A DNA stretch of 64,000 bases from Pseudodonghicola flavimaris (GTDB lineage Bacteria > Pseudomonadota > Alphaproteobacteria > Rhodobacterales > Rhodobacteraceae). The notes below the pieces were generated by a model. It did not search any database and was not told where the DNA came from. It saw only the letters and a program-made list of their open reading frames with translations. This document shows positions 54,783 through 63,890 of this stretch, one piece after another (positions within the stretch are counted from its first letter, which is position 1; every line of letters starts with the position of its first letter). The stretch lies in the NCBI RefSeq assembly GCF_030164425.1, contig NZ_JASNJD010000016.1:1-64000 (forward strand), read 5' to 3'. The position numbers and the translations under genes are program-made.

Positions 54783-54879
54783 GCCGCGTGGTCAGGCTTG
54801 ACAGAGGTCAGGGCTCCGGCGCTGGTTGAGGGGACCCGTTCGACGGGGGGGCTCATTGACGGTTCAGGAGGGTTTGCCG

Positions 54880-55842
54880 GTGGTTCATCATCCCGCATTG
54901 CAGGGCCTGGCGCCTTCGACCCTGCGGCTCTGGCTTGCCGTGCTCGGGGTCGGGCTGTGCTGGGGGGCGACCGGACCGTTGTCCAAACTGGCGGTCTCCA
55001 CCGGGCACGGCGCCATCGGGATCTCGTTCTGGAACACGCTGCTGGCGGCGCTGGTGACGACATCGATTCAGGTTCTGCGCCGGCGGCGGCTGCCCCTCAG
55101 TCCGCGCCACATCCGGTTCTTTCTGGTCTGCGGCCTGCTGGGCACGGCGCTGCCCAGCAGCCTTTCCTATACCGCCTATGCGCATCTGCCGGTCGGCGTC
55201 ACGGTGATGCTGCTGTCGGCGATTCCGATGGTGACGCTGCTGCTGGCCTGGCCGCTGGGGCTGGAGGCCCCGTCGGCAGGCCGGGTCCTGGGGCTGGGTC
55301 TGGGTGCCGCGGGCGTGGCGCTGATCGTGCTGCCGGGCAGCAGCCTGCCGGACCCGTCGCAGGCGATCTGGATCCTGGCGCCGCTGGCGGTGGCGATTTC
55401 CTATTCCGGCGAGAATATCGTCATCGCCAAGTCCGAGATCCGCGACCTCGGCCCGTTGTCCACGCTCTGCGGGCTGAGCTGGGGGGCGCTGGCGCTGCTG
55501 ACGCCGGTCATGCTGGTGACGGGCGCCGGTTTCGATCTCACGGTTTTCGGCCCGCCGGAGCTGGCGGTGCTGGGCATCACCGCGCTGAACATGGTGGCCT
55601 ATGCCGGCTATATCTGGCTGATCGGCCGGGCCGGGCCGGTGTTCGCCGCCCAGGTCGGCTATGCGATGACCGGCACCGGGGTTCTGCTGGGTATGGCGTT
55701 CTTCGGCGAACGGCATTCGGTCTGGGTCTGGGCGGCGCTGGCGGTGATTGTTCTGGGGCTGACTTTGGTGCAGCCGCGGCAGCCGAAGGCGGTTGCCGTT
55801 ACGACACCCGCGCCGGTTCCACAGGGACCTGCGAAAATGTGA
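54880..55842 (+). CDS. EamA family (drug/metabolite) transporter
   Basis: A 320-residue inner-membrane protein with ten helices in two EamA halves. LGVGLCWGATGPLSKLAVSTG opens the first half and LAPLAVAISYSGENIVIAKSE the second. Substrate is unknown; family members export amino acids or metabolites. The GTG at 54880 is chosen because AGGAGG lies exactly eight bases before it; a longer frame from a TTG at 54826 has no ribosome-binding site. The FAD oxidoreductase gene follows after 33 bases. Confidence 0.85.
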   Translation: MVHHPALQGLAPSTLRLWLAVLGVGLCWGATGPLSKLAVSTGHGAIGISFWNTLLAALVTTSIQVLRRRRLPLSPRHIRFFLVCGLLGTALPSSLSYTAYAHLPVGVTVMLLSAIPMVTLLLAWPLGLEAPSAGRVLGLGLGAAGVALIVLPGSSLPDPSQAIWILAPLAVAISYSGENIVIAKSEIRDLGPLSTLCGLSWGALALLTPVMLVTGAGFDLTVFGPPELAVLGITALNMVAYAGYIWLIGRAGPVFAAQVGYAMTGTGVLLGMAFFGERHSVWVWAALAVIVLGLTLVQPRQPKAVAVTTPAPVPQGPAKM

Positions 55843-55875
55843 TGCGCCCGCTGGCGCCGGTCCTATAGTCGCGCC

Positions 55876-57207
55876 ATGCCCGGACCTCAGTTGACCCCCT
55901 TTGTTTCCGATCCCGATCTGCCGCCGCGTGTCGATGTGGTGGTGATCGGCGGCGGTATCGTCGGCACCTCCACCGCGCTTGAGCTGGCGGAGCGCGGCTT
56001 GTCCGTCCTGCTCTGCGAAAAGGGCGAGATCGGCGGGGAGCAATCCAGCCGCAACTGGGGTTGGGTGCGTCTGTCGATGCGCGATCCGCGCGAGATCCCG
56101 CTGATGATCGAGGCGCTGCGGCTGTGGGAGGGGCTGGACGCCCGCGTCGGCGGCGCCACCGGCTATCGCCGCGCCGGCATCCTGTTCACCGCCGCCGATA
56201 CGAAGACCTTTCGGCAGCAGGAGCGTTGGGCGGAAAACCTGCGGCCATATCAGATCGAGGCGCGGATGGTCTCTGGCGCGGACCTGGACGGGCTGCTGCC
56301 GGGGCGGCAGATCGGGCTGAAGGGCGCGCTCCATACACCGCTGGACGGGCGGGCCGAGCCGCAATGGGCCGCTCCCGCCGTGGCCGAGGGCGCGCGCGCC
56401 GCCGGGGCCGCCGTGCTGACCGGCTGCGCCGTGCGGGCCGTCGATCTGGCCGCCGGGCGGATTTCCGGGGTCTTCACCGAAAGGGGCCGCGTCGCCTGCG
56501 AGGCGGTGGTGCTGGCCGGCGGGGCCTGGTCGCGGCTCTTTGCCGGCAATGCCGGGATCGCGCTGCCGCAGCTCAAGCTTTTGAACACGGTGATGCGGAC
56601 CTCTGCGGTCGAGGGCGGGCCGGAGGTGTCGGTCTGGGCCGATCGCTTCGCGTTGAGGAAACGCGCCGATGGCGGCTATACCGTCGCCTCCGGGGTGGAG
56701 AATACCTGCGATCTGGTGCCTGACAGCTTCCGGCTTATGCGGGCGTTCCTGCCGGCGTTGTTCCACGAATGGTCGAGCCTTAGCTTCCGGCTGAGCGGTC
56801 GCTGGCGCGAGGAGGCGAGGATGCCGCGCCGCTGGGCGCCCGGCGATGTGACGCCCTTCGAAACCTGCCGCGTTCTCGATCCCGCGCCGTCGGAGAAGGT
56901 GCTGAAATCCTGCTGGGCCGAGGCGCAGCGGGCCTTCCCACTGCTGCAGGGCGCGCAGATGCTGCAAAGCTGGGGTGGCATGATCGATGTGACGCCGGAC
57001 GCGGTGCCGGTGATCTCAGCCGTGGAGGGGATGGCCGGGATGCATATCGCCACCGGCTTCTCCGGCCATGGCTTCGGCATCGGGCCGGGGGCCGGGCGAC
57101 TGATGGCCGATCTGGTGACCGGGGCGGCGCCAGTGGTGGACCCGACCCCGTTCCGGCTGTCGCGGTTCAGCGACGGCAGCCGCGTCACGCTCGACAAGGG
57201 GTTCTGA
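55876..57207 (+). CDS. FAD-dependent oxidoreductase of the DAO family
   Basis: A 443-residue flavoprotein of the D-amino-acid oxidase/glycine oxidase family. FAD is bound by VVVIGGGIVGTSTALELAER near residue 20, with EQSSRNWGWVR close behind and GFSGHGFGIGPGAGRLMADL at the C-terminal end. It probably oxidises an amino acid or N-methyl amine. Together with the EamA transporter it may form a small uptake-and-oxidation unit, which is inference. The MBL gene is convergent. Confidence 0.82.
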   Translation: MPGPQLTPFVSDPDLPPRVDVVVIGGGIVGTSTALELAERGLSVLLCEKGEIGGEQSSRNWGWVRLSMRDPREIPLMIEALRLWEGLDARVGGATGYRRAGILFTAADTKTFRQQERWAENLRPYQIEARMVSGADLDGLLPGRQIGLKGALHTPLDGRAEPQWAAPAVAEGARAAGAAVLTGCAVRAVDLAAGRISGVFTERGRVACEAVVLAGGAWSRLFAGNAGIALPQLKLLNTVMRTSAVEGGPEVSVWADRFALRKRADGGYTVASGVENTCDLVPDSFRLMRAFLPALFHEWSSLSFRLSGRWREEARMPRRWAPGDVTPFETCRVLDPAPSEKVLKSCWAEAQRAFPLLQGAQMLQSWGGMIDVTPDAVPVISAVEGMAGMHIATGFSGHGFGIGPGAGRLMADLVTGAAPVVDPTPFRLSRFSDGSRVTLDKGF

Positions 57208-57220
57208 CCCCGCCCGGCGT

Positions 57221-57247
57221 GGGAGGCACCCGGTTCGGGCACCTCCC
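57221..57247. terminator. Shared hairpin between convergent genes
   Basis: GGGAGG-CA-CCCG pairs with CGGG-CA-CCTCCC around GTT, an imperfect but long stem between the FAD oxidoreductase and MBL stops. No T-run follows on either strand. Confidence 0.45.
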
Positions 57248-57264
57248 GTCTGACGGCGGGCGGA

Positions 57265-58197
57265 TCACATCATCTGATAGCTCACCGGGACGAAGCGGAA
57301 CCCGTCGCCGCGTGCCTCGACGAAACCGGCGGCGGGGAAGGGCATGTGATAGCCGATCATCGGCAGCCGGTCGGCGGCCAGCATGCCCAGCACCTTGCGG
57401 CGCGAGGCGGTGGCGGCGGCCTTGTCCATGTCGAACTGCACTTCCCATTCGGGGTGGGCGAAGGACCAGACATAGTGGTTGGCCAGATCGGCGGTCAGCA
57501 CCAGCTGCTGGCCGTGGCTTTCCAGCCGGTAGGACATATGCCCCGGCGTGTGGCCGAAGGTCGCCATGGCGGTGATGCCGGGAGCGACCTCTGCCCCGTC
57601 CTCGACAAAGCTCATCTTCTCCGCCAGCGGCGCGACGTTCTTCGCCATCAGCGCGCCGACCCCCTTGCTGGGGTCCGCCTTCGACCAGAAATCGTATTCC
57701 GCCCGACCGGTGACATAGCTGGCATTGGCGAAGGTTGGCGCGCCATCGGTCGTCAGCCCGCCGATATGGTCGGGGTGCATATGGGTGATCACCACCAGAT
57801 CGATCTGATCGGGGCTGAGCCCGGCCTCCGCCAGCGCGGTGCCGATCCCGCCCTGACCCAGCCCGGTGTCGAACAGGATCCGGCGGCCGCCGCTTTCCAC
57901 CAGCGTCGGGGTGAAGAAGAACTGCGCCATGTCTGTGGGGATGAAGTTTTCCGCCGAGACGCGGGCGAAATCCTCATCCGAGGCGCCGCCGCCGAAGATT
58001 GCCTGCGGGTTTTCGCGCGGGACAGAGCCGTCGAGCAATGTGGTCACCCCCATTTCGCCCAGGGTGAAGCCGCGGGCGCGGGGCAGGCCGGTGCCGGCGG
58101 TGGCCTGTGCGCGGGCCGGCCGGGGCACGGCGGCGGCGGCCAGGGGCAAAGCGGCGGCGCCGGCCAGAGCGGCACGCCGGGTCAGGCTGAATGTCAT
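57265..58197 (-). CDS. Tat-exported MBL-fold metallohydrolase
   Basis: A 310-residue metallo-beta-lactamase-fold enzyme. The N terminus has a twin-arginine signal (SLTRRAALAGAAALPLAAAA), so it is exported folded to the periplasm. The zinc motif HMHPDHIGG is near residue 140, with the further His in FGHTPGHMSY and Asp in LTADLANH. It resembles lactonase-type and other Tat-exported MBL proteins; the substrate is unknown. Confidence 0.87.
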   Translation of the reverse strand: MTFSLTRRAALAGAAALPLAAAAVPRPARAQATAGTGLPRARGFTLGEMGVTTLLDGSVPRENPQAIFGGGASDEDFARVSAENFIPTDMAQFFFTPTLVESGGRRILFDTGLGQGGIGTALAEAGLSPDQIDLVVITHMHPDHIGGLTTDGAPTFANASYVTGRAEYDFWSKADPSKGVGALMAKNVAPLAEKMSFVEDGAEVAPGITAMATFGHTPGHMSYRLESHGQQLVLTADLANHYVWSFAHPEWEVQFDMDKAAATASRRKVLGMLAADRLPMIGYHMPFPAAGFVEARGDGFRFVPVSYQMM

Positions 58198-58298
58198 GGT
58201 CTACTCCTCGCTGAAATGACTGAGCGGGAATCTAGGCTGCCCGCGTCACAGGTCGAGGCTGATATGCGAAAGAGGCGATATAAAGCGCGGCTTTTCGC

Positions 58299-58751
58299 TC
58301 AGGCGATGCGCGGGCCCAATTCGGACGGGTCGGCATCGGTATGCCAGAAGGCCGCGGCGCCCTGCGGGCAGGCGGCGACGGCGCTGTCGAAGGCGGCCGG
58401 CAGCACGGCGCGGCGCAGGGTCCAGGTGGTGGCCTCGATCGCGTTGTCGGGTGTCAGGTTGTGGTGGGGGCGCAGCGCCTTGGCCTCTGCCGTCATCTCC
58501 TGGCGGCTGCCGAAGGGCGCTGCGGCAGCGAGATATCCCAGTTCTCGACGAAGATAGCGCGTGGCACGCAGGGCAGAATGGGGGCGAAGATGAGCCCTGC
58601 TGTACCGAGACGCGGCGGCGGAACACGTAGAGCACCCCCTGCAGCGCGGTATAGGCGGTATTGTCCGAGATCAGCCCATGCGAGCCCTGGCGTCGTCCAG
58701 CATGACGCGCCATTCGCGGCTGGCCTGTCGGTAGGTGTGCGGCATCGGCAT
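58299..58751 (-). pseudogene. DUF2267 family gene with three frameshifts
   Basis: Joining three frames on the minus strand gives one DUF2267-like protein of about 150 residues: MPMPHTYRQASREWRVMLDD, then ISDNTAYTALQGVLYVFRRR, then ILPCVPRAIFVENWDISLPQ, then LRPHHNLTPDNAIEATTWTL. The frame breaks near 58675, 58596 and 58516, each needing one more base in a run of three G or C. The three deletions add to three, so the end returns to the starting frame. It is either decayed or a victim of sequencing undercalls. Confidence 0.75.
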
Positions 58752-58843
58752 GGCGGCCTCCCCTTCCGTGTATGGCCGAACGGCGGCCCGAACTGGACAA
58801 ATCCATACCTCTGTGACAAATGGCCGACAACAGGAGACGCCCC

Positions 58844-60169
58844 ATGACCACCACCCGTTTTGCCCCGTCGCCCACCGGCTACATCCACGTCGGCAACCTG
58901 CGCACTGCGCTGATGAACTATATGATCGCCCGCAAGTCCGGCGGCACCTTCATCCTGCGCATCGACGATACCGACCAGGAACGCTCGAAACAGGAATATA
59001 TCGACGGCATCCAGCAGGACCTGGAATGGCTGGGGATCAGCTGGGACCGGATGGAATATCAGTCCAAACGGCTGGACCGCTATCATGACGCCGCCGATAA
59101 GCTGCGGGCGATGGGGCGGTTCTACGAGGCGTTCGAGACGCCGACCGAACTGGACCTGAAGCGCAAGAAGCAGCTGAACATGGGCAAGCCGCCGGTCTAC
59201 GATCGCGCCGCTCTGGACCTGTCCGAGGCGGAGAAGGACGCGCTGCGCGCCGAGCGGGGCAATGGCGTCTGGCGCTTCCTGCTGAACCGCGAGCGGATCG
59301 AATGGGAGGATGGCATCCTCGGCCCGATCTCGATCGACGCCGCCTCGGTCTCCGACCCGGTGCTGATCCGCGGCGATGGCCAGATCCTCTACACGCTCGC
59401 CTCGGTGGTCGACGACATGGAAATGGGCGTGACCAACATCGTGCGCGGCGCCGACCATGTGACCAATACCGCGACCCAGATCCAGATCATCGAGGCCCTG
59501 GGCGGCACCGCCCCGGCCTTTGCCCACCATTCGCTGCTGACCGGCCCGCAGGGCGAGGCGCTGTCGAAACGTCTGGGCACGCTGTCCCTGCGCGATCTGC
59601 GTGAGCAGGGGGTGAAGCCGATGGCGCTCTTGAGCCTGATGGCGCGGCTGGGGTCCTCAGATCCGGTCGAGCTGCGCAGCAGTTTCGATGAGCTGATCGA
59701 GGGATTCGACATCTCGCGCTTTGGCGCGGCACCGACCAAGTTCGACGTTCAGGACCTGTTCCCGCTGACCGCGCATCACCTGCAGTCGCTGCCGCTGGAG
59801 GCGGTGCGGGCCGAGATCGACGCGCTTGGCGTGCCGGCCGATCTGGCCGAACCCTTCTGGCTAATGGCGCGGGACAATATCACCACGCTGAAGGATCTGG
59901 ACGGCTGGTGGACGCTCTGCCGCGACGGGGCGGAGCCGCTGATCGACGACGAGGACAAGGATTTCATCGCCGAGGCGATGACGCTGCTGCCCGAGCCGCC
60001 GTTTACCGCCGAGACCTGGGGCGAATGGACCGCAGCGGTGAAGGCCGCCACCGGCCGCAAGGGCCGTGGCCTGTTCATGCCGCTGCGCAAGGCGCTGACC
60101 GGCATGAACCACGGGCCCGAGATGGCGGCGCTGATGCCGCTGCTGCAGAAGGTGCGGGCGAAGGCCTAA
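58844..60169 (+). CDS. gltX: Glutamate--tRNA ligase
   Basis: A 441-residue class I synthetase. RFAPSPTGYIHVGNLRTALMN carries the HIGH-like motif (HVGN), and the KMSKS equivalent is EALSKRLGTLSL near residue 244. The ATG at 58844 follows GGAGACG. Alphaproteobacteria often carry two gltX genes with different tRNA-Glu/Gln specificity; the window cannot show which this is, nor whether a GatCAB partner is needed. Its last four bases overlap the convergent GGCT-like gene. Confidence 0.92.
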   Translation: MTTTRFAPSPTGYIHVGNLRTALMNYMIARKSGGTFILRIDDTDQERSKQEYIDGIQQDLEWLGISWDRMEYQSKRLDRYHDAADKLRAMGRFYEAFETPTELDLKRKKQLNMGKPPVYDRAALDLSEAEKDALRAERGNGVWRFLLNRERIEWEDGILGPISIDAASVSDPVLIRGDGQILYTLASVVDDMEMGVTNIVRGADHVTNTATQIQIIEALGGTAPAFAHHSLLTGPQGEALSKRLGTLSLRDLREQGVKPMALLSLMARLGSSDPVELRSSFDELIEGFDISRFGAAPTKFDVQDLFPLTAHHLQSLPLEAVRAEIDALGVPADLAEPFWLMARDNITTLKDLDGWWTLCRDGAEPLIDDEDKDFIAEAMTLLPEPPFTAETWGEWTAAVKAATGRKGRGLFMPLRKALTGMNHGPEMAALMPLLQKVRAKA

Positions 60170-60735
60170 GCCGCGGGGACGACCGTCGCGCCCAGCAGGG
60201 CCAGGTGGTCGTCCACGACCTGACGTTCGCGCGGGCTGAGCGCCTGGTTGCGCGGATAGCGCGGGGCGGCGCGGTCGTTCAGGATCGGCGCCTCCCAGCC
60301 GTCGGTGGTGGCGAAGAATCGTTCGGCGCCGGCGATGCCGAATTCGCGCAGATAGCCCTGCACCACCACATCGAGATAGCTCATCAAGATGGGATGGCGC
60401 CGGTCGTCGCCGGTGCGGCTGCGATCGGGCACGGCATAGACCGCGATTTCGATCTCGCGGTCGAGCGTGTGGGTCACCGCCGCTGTCGCGGGCAGCCGGT
60501 CATAGGCCCATTCGCGCTGGTCCAGCGCCTCCCAGTCGCCACCGGGGACATGGGCGATCATGCCCTCGATCTCGCTTCCGGGGTCGGGGATCGCGGTCAG
60601 AAAGGCGACCTGACGCAGGTCGGTGTGCCGCCAGGCGCGGCGCCAGCCGGCCAGCCGTGCCGGATGCGGATCGGCGAAATCATGGGTCGCCGAATTCACC
60701 AGGCTGCCGTAGCCGAAGAAATAGGGATCTGCCAT
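60166..60735 (-). CDS. Gamma-glutamylcyclotransferase-like protein
   Basis: A 189-residue GGCT-fold protein. The substrate-binding YGSLVN motif is near residue 9, a basic LAGWRRAWRH follows, and IEGMIAHVPGGDWEALDQRE holds the probable catalytic glutamate region. The family releases 5-oxoproline from gamma-glutamyl peptides, with ChaC acting on glutathione; which reaction applies is unclear. The ATG at 60735 fits the MADPYFFGYGS start. It is divergent from the Rrf2 gene, with an FNR-like box between. Confidence 0.75.
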   Translation of the reverse strand: MADPYFFGYGSLVNSATHDFADPHPARLAGWRRAWRHTDLRQVAFLTAIPDPGSEIEGMIAHVPGGDWEALDQREWAYDRLPATAAVTHTLDREIEIAVYAVPDRSRTGDDRRHPILMSYLDVVVQGYLREFGIAGAERFFATTDGWEAPILNDRAAPRYPRNQALSPRERQVVDDHLALLGATVVPAA

Positions 60736-60766
60736 CTGCGGGCCTCCGCTTGCCGTGAATCCGCGA

Positions 60767-60780
60767 TTGATGTATGTCAA
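60767..60780. promoter_or_regulatory. FNR/FnrL-like binding site
   Basis: TTGAT-GTAT-GTCAA matches the FNR consensus TTGAT-N4-ATCAA at nine of ten positions. It lies 32 bases before the GGCT-like start and 101 before the Rrf2 start, so it could control either or both divergent genes in low oxygen. Confidence 0.55.
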
Positions 60781-60880
60781 ACCGCCATTTTGCGAAAGAT
60801 GTCATAAGCTCTTCACCCAGCCAGTCCTGGCGCCCCTTTCCGGGGTGGCAGACAGCCAGCTACAACGGAGAGGTACGCCA

Positions 60881-61327
60881 GTGCGGATCACCAAGAGAAC
60901 CAACATCGCAATTCGCCTGTTGATGTATTGCGCCGCCCATGAGGATCGCCTGGTCACCAAGGCCGAGATCGCGGAAAGCTGCAATGTCTCGGAAAACCAT
61001 CTGGCGCAGGTCATCAACCAGCTGAGCCAGCTGAAGTACCTGAATACCCAGCGTGGCCGCAATGGCGGCATGAGCTTGGCGCGGCCGGCCGAAACCATCC
61101 GGATCGGCGAGGTGTTCCGCCTGCTGGAGGGCGGCTTGCCGCTGGCCGAATGTTTCGCCGATGCCGACAACACCTGTCCGCTGGTGGCCGCCTGCCGGCT
61201 GCGTCTGGCGCTCATGGATGCGGCGCAGGCCTTTTATGCCTCGCTGGACGAGGTGACGCTGGATGCGCTGATCTGCGACAACCTCGATTTGGTAAAACTG
61301 CTGCAACCGGTGACCTGCGGCCGCTGA
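60881..61327 (+). CDS. Rrf2 family [Fe-S] regulator, NsrR-like
   Basis: A 148-residue winged-helix regulator. The DNA-binding part is RITKRTNIAIRLLMYCAAHE, followed by KAEIAESCNVSENHLAQVIN. Three cysteines in the ligand loop (CFADADNTCPLVAAC) match those that hold the Fe-S cluster of NsrR, the nitric-oxide sensor; IscR and RirA differ in spacing. The start is a GTG at 60881 after GGAGAGG. No nitric-oxide gene is adjacent, so its targets are probably elsewhere. Confidence 0.84.
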   Translation: MRITKRTNIAIRLLMYCAAHEDRLVTKAEIAESCNVSENHLAQVINQLSQLKYLNTQRGRNGGMSLARPAETIRIGEVFRLLEGGLPLAECFADADNTCPLVAACRLRLALMDAAQAFYASLDEVTLDALICDNLDLVKLLQPVTCGR

Positions 61328-61358
61328 CCCGGCCCGCACCGCGTTGTTGGCGCCGGGA

Positions 61359-63890
61359 TCATTCCCGTGCGCGCAGGGTTTGCGCCGGCCGCGCCGCCAG
61401 CGGCCGCCAGGCGAAGAGCAGGCCGGCCAGAAGCGTGGCCAGGATGCCGCCGGCCACCACCAGAAGGGCAGAGGGCCAGATCACCGTGAAGTCGGTGTCC
61501 AGAACCTGTTGGGTGATGGCCCAGGCCGCGCCCAGCCCGGTGGCCAGCGCCACCAGCCCGGCCGCTCCGCCCAGAATGGCGCTGCGCAGCGCGAAGCTCA
61601 GCAGGATGCGCAGACGGGCGGCGCCCAGGGTCTTGAGGATCGCCGCCTCATAGGTGCGGGCACCGACCCCGGCGGCGGCGGCACCGATCAGCACCAGAAA
61701 TCCGGTGACCAGCGAAATCCCCGCGCCCCAGCGGGTGGCGGCGGAGATGCCCGAGAGCACCTCTGCCACCCGGTCGATGGCGTCGCGCACCCGGATCGCG
61801 GTGATATTGGGGAACTGACCGGCCAGATCGCGCAGGATCGCTGCCTCTGCCTCAGGATCGGCATAGACGGTGGCGATGAAACTGTGCGGCGCACCGGATA
61901 GCGCGGCAGGGTTCATCGTCAGAACGAAGCCCATGCCGGCGGTGGAAAAATCGACCTCACGGAAGCTGGTGATGGTGGCGGTGATGTCCCGGCCGAGGAT
62001 ATTGACGGTCATCTGATCGCCGAGCTGCAGGCCGAGTTCCGCGGCTTCTTCGGCGGCGAAGCTGATCTGCGGCGCGCCGGCATAGTCGCTGGGCCACCAT
62101 TGCCCGGCGGTGATCCGGGTGTTGGCGCCGGGGGCGGCGGCATAGGTGATGCCGCGATCGCCACGGACCACCCAGTGATCGCCCGCCACCTCGCGCGCGG
62201 GTCTGCCGTTGATGCGGGTGATCACCCCGCGCAGCATCGGCGCGCTTTCGACCTTGTGCACGCCCGGGTCGTCCTGAAGCCGGGCGAGGAAGCCGGGCAT
62301 TTGGTCCTTCTGGATGTCGACGAAGAAATAGGAGGGGGCGACCTCGGGCAGATTGCCGGAGATCGCATGGCGCAGGTTGCCGTCGATCTGGCCGACTGCT
62401 GAAAGCACCGAGAGGCCGAGGCCGAGCGAGAGCACCACCGATCGGGCGCCCTCCTGCCGCGAGCCGATGGCATCGAGCGCCCATCTGAGCGCCGGGCGAC
62501 CCCGCGCCAGCGGCCCTAGGCGGCGAGCCAGGTGTCGCAGCAGCCCGGCGGCCAGCGCCAGGGCCAGAAGCGCCACGGCGATCCCGCCCGCGGTCCAGAG
62601 CGTCAGCCGCCAGGTCCCGGCAAAGAGCGCCGCCAGGGTGATGAGCAGGGCCAGTGCCGCGCCGATGGCGATCAGATATCGCGGCGCCGGCCACAGCCTG
62701 GCCCCGGAGAGCGCCTCGCGCAGGAGGGTCGCGGCGCGCACCTCCTCGGTCCGGGCCAGTGGCCAGAGGGTGAAGATCAGCGCCGTCAGCGCGCCATAGA
62801 GCGCCGCCTCCGCCAGTGGCCGGGGATAGAGCGCGAAGACCGCCGGCACCGGCAGTTCCGCCCCGATCAGCGGCCCCAGCAGTAGCGGCAGCAGCCCGCC
62901 CAGCGTCACCCCGAGGCCGATGCCGATCAGCGCCAGCACGCCGATCTGCAGGAAATAGGTCAGAAAGATCGTTGCCCGGTCGGCTCCCAGCGTGCGGAGC
63001 GTGGCAATCACCGCCGTCTTGCCGGCCAGATAGCTGCGCACGGCGGCGGAAACGCCCACGCCGCCCACCGCCAGGCCGGAGAGGCCGACCAATACCAGAA
63101 AGGCGCCCAGACGGTCGACGAACTGTTTCACGCCGGGAGCGCCGTTGCGGGCATCGCGCCAGCGCATGCCGGTGTCGGCGAACTGGTGGCGGGCGGCGCC
63201 GGCCAGCTGGTGCAGATCGCTGCCCGGCGGCAGGTCCAGTCGGTATTTGGTGGAATAGAGCGTACCGGGGGCCAGCAGGCCCGATTGCGCCAGCGCCGGC
63301 GTGGCCACCAGCGTGCGCGGCCCCAGCGCGAAGCCCGCCCCAGCGCCATCGGGTTCCTTGAACAGCGTCGCCATCAGCACGAAGTCCTGGGTGCCGAGAC
63401 GGAAGCGGTCGCCGGGGGCGATGCCCAGCCGGTCGCTCAGCACCCGTTCCATCACCCCACCGGGCAGCCCGTCCTGTCCGGCCAGCGCCTGGTCCAGCGG
63501 CATCTCGGGGGCAAGCCGGACACTGCCGACCAGCGGGTAGGCGGTATCGACCGCCTTGACCTGAGTCAGCGCGCGCTCTGCCTCTCCCTCATGGTCGACC
63601 AGCGCCATCGACCGGAAATCGACGATCTCCGAAACCCGGTCGGCGGTCTCTGCCATCCAGGCGCGTTCTGCCTCGCTGGCGAAGCGGTAGGTGAATTCCA
63701 TCTCGGCATCGCCGCCCAGCAGCGCGGCGCCTTCGCGTGCCAGCCCGGTTTCGATCGCGGCGCGCACCGATCCGACGGCGGCAATGGCGGCAACCCCCAG
63801 TGTCAGGCAGGCGAGGAAGATGCCGAAGCCGCGGACACCGCCGCGCAATTCGCGGCGGGCGAAGCGCAGCGCCAGTGTCAGCGCCCTCAT
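61359..63890 (-). CDS. FtsX-like ABC transporter permease (YbbP type)
   Basis: An 843-residue permease with two FtsX domains. Four or so helices flank each of the two halves, and the large extracytoplasmic MacB-PCD-like domain lies between helix 1 and helix 2 (about residues 45-240). Conserved parts are LRFARRELRGGVRGFGIFLACLTLGVAAIA at the start and ARTYEAAILKTLGAARLRIL near the end. YbbAP-type complexes handle lipids or lysophospholipids at the outer leaflet. Its ATG overlaps the ATPase stop by four bases. Confidence 0.9.
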   Translation of the reverse strand: MRALTLALRFARRELRGGVRGFGIFLACLTLGVAAIAAVGSVRAAIETGLAREGAALLGGDAEMEFTYRFASEAERAWMAETADRVSEIVDFRSMALVDHEGEAERALTQVKAVDTAYPLVGSVRLAPEMPLDQALAGQDGLPGGVMERVLSDRLGIAPGDRFRLGTQDFVLMATLFKEPDGAGAGFALGPRTLVATPALAQSGLLAPGTLYSTKYRLDLPPGSDLHQLAGAARHQFADTGMRWRDARNGAPGVKQFVDRLGAFLVLVGLSGLAVGGVGVSAAVRSYLAGKTAVIATLRTLGADRATIFLTYFLQIGVLALIGIGLGVTLGGLLPLLLGPLIGAELPVPAVFALYPRPLAEAALYGALTALIFTLWPLARTEEVRAATLLREALSGARLWPAPRYLIAIGAALALLITLAALFAGTWRLTLWTAGGIAVALLALALAAGLLRHLARRLGPLARGRPALRWALDAIGSRQEGARSVVLSLGLGLSVLSAVGQIDGNLRHAISGNLPEVAPSYFFVDIQKDQMPGFLARLQDDPGVHKVESAPMLRGVITRINGRPAREVAGDHWVVRGDRGITYAAAPGANTRITAGQWWPSDYAGAPQISFAAEEAAELGLQLGDQMTVNILGRDITATITSFREVDFSTAGMGFVLTMNPAALSGAPHSFIATVYADPEAEAAILRDLAGQFPNITAIRVRDAIDRVAEVLSGISAATRWGAGISLVTGFLVLIGAAAAGVGARTYEAAILKTLGAARLRILLSFALRSAILGGAAGLVALATGLGAAWAITQQVLDTDFTVIWPSALLVVAGGILATLLAGLLFAWRPLAARPAQTLRARE

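Noticed and set aside
54853-56967. A 704-residue minus-strand frame
   Set aside because: It is antisense to the EamA and FAD oxidoreductase genes, low in complexity, without a ribosome-binding site or recognisable motif.
58246-58875. A single 209-residue minus-strand gene
   Set aside because: Only its middle matches DUF2267; both ends are out of frame with the family sequence. The three-frame reconstruction explains the region better.
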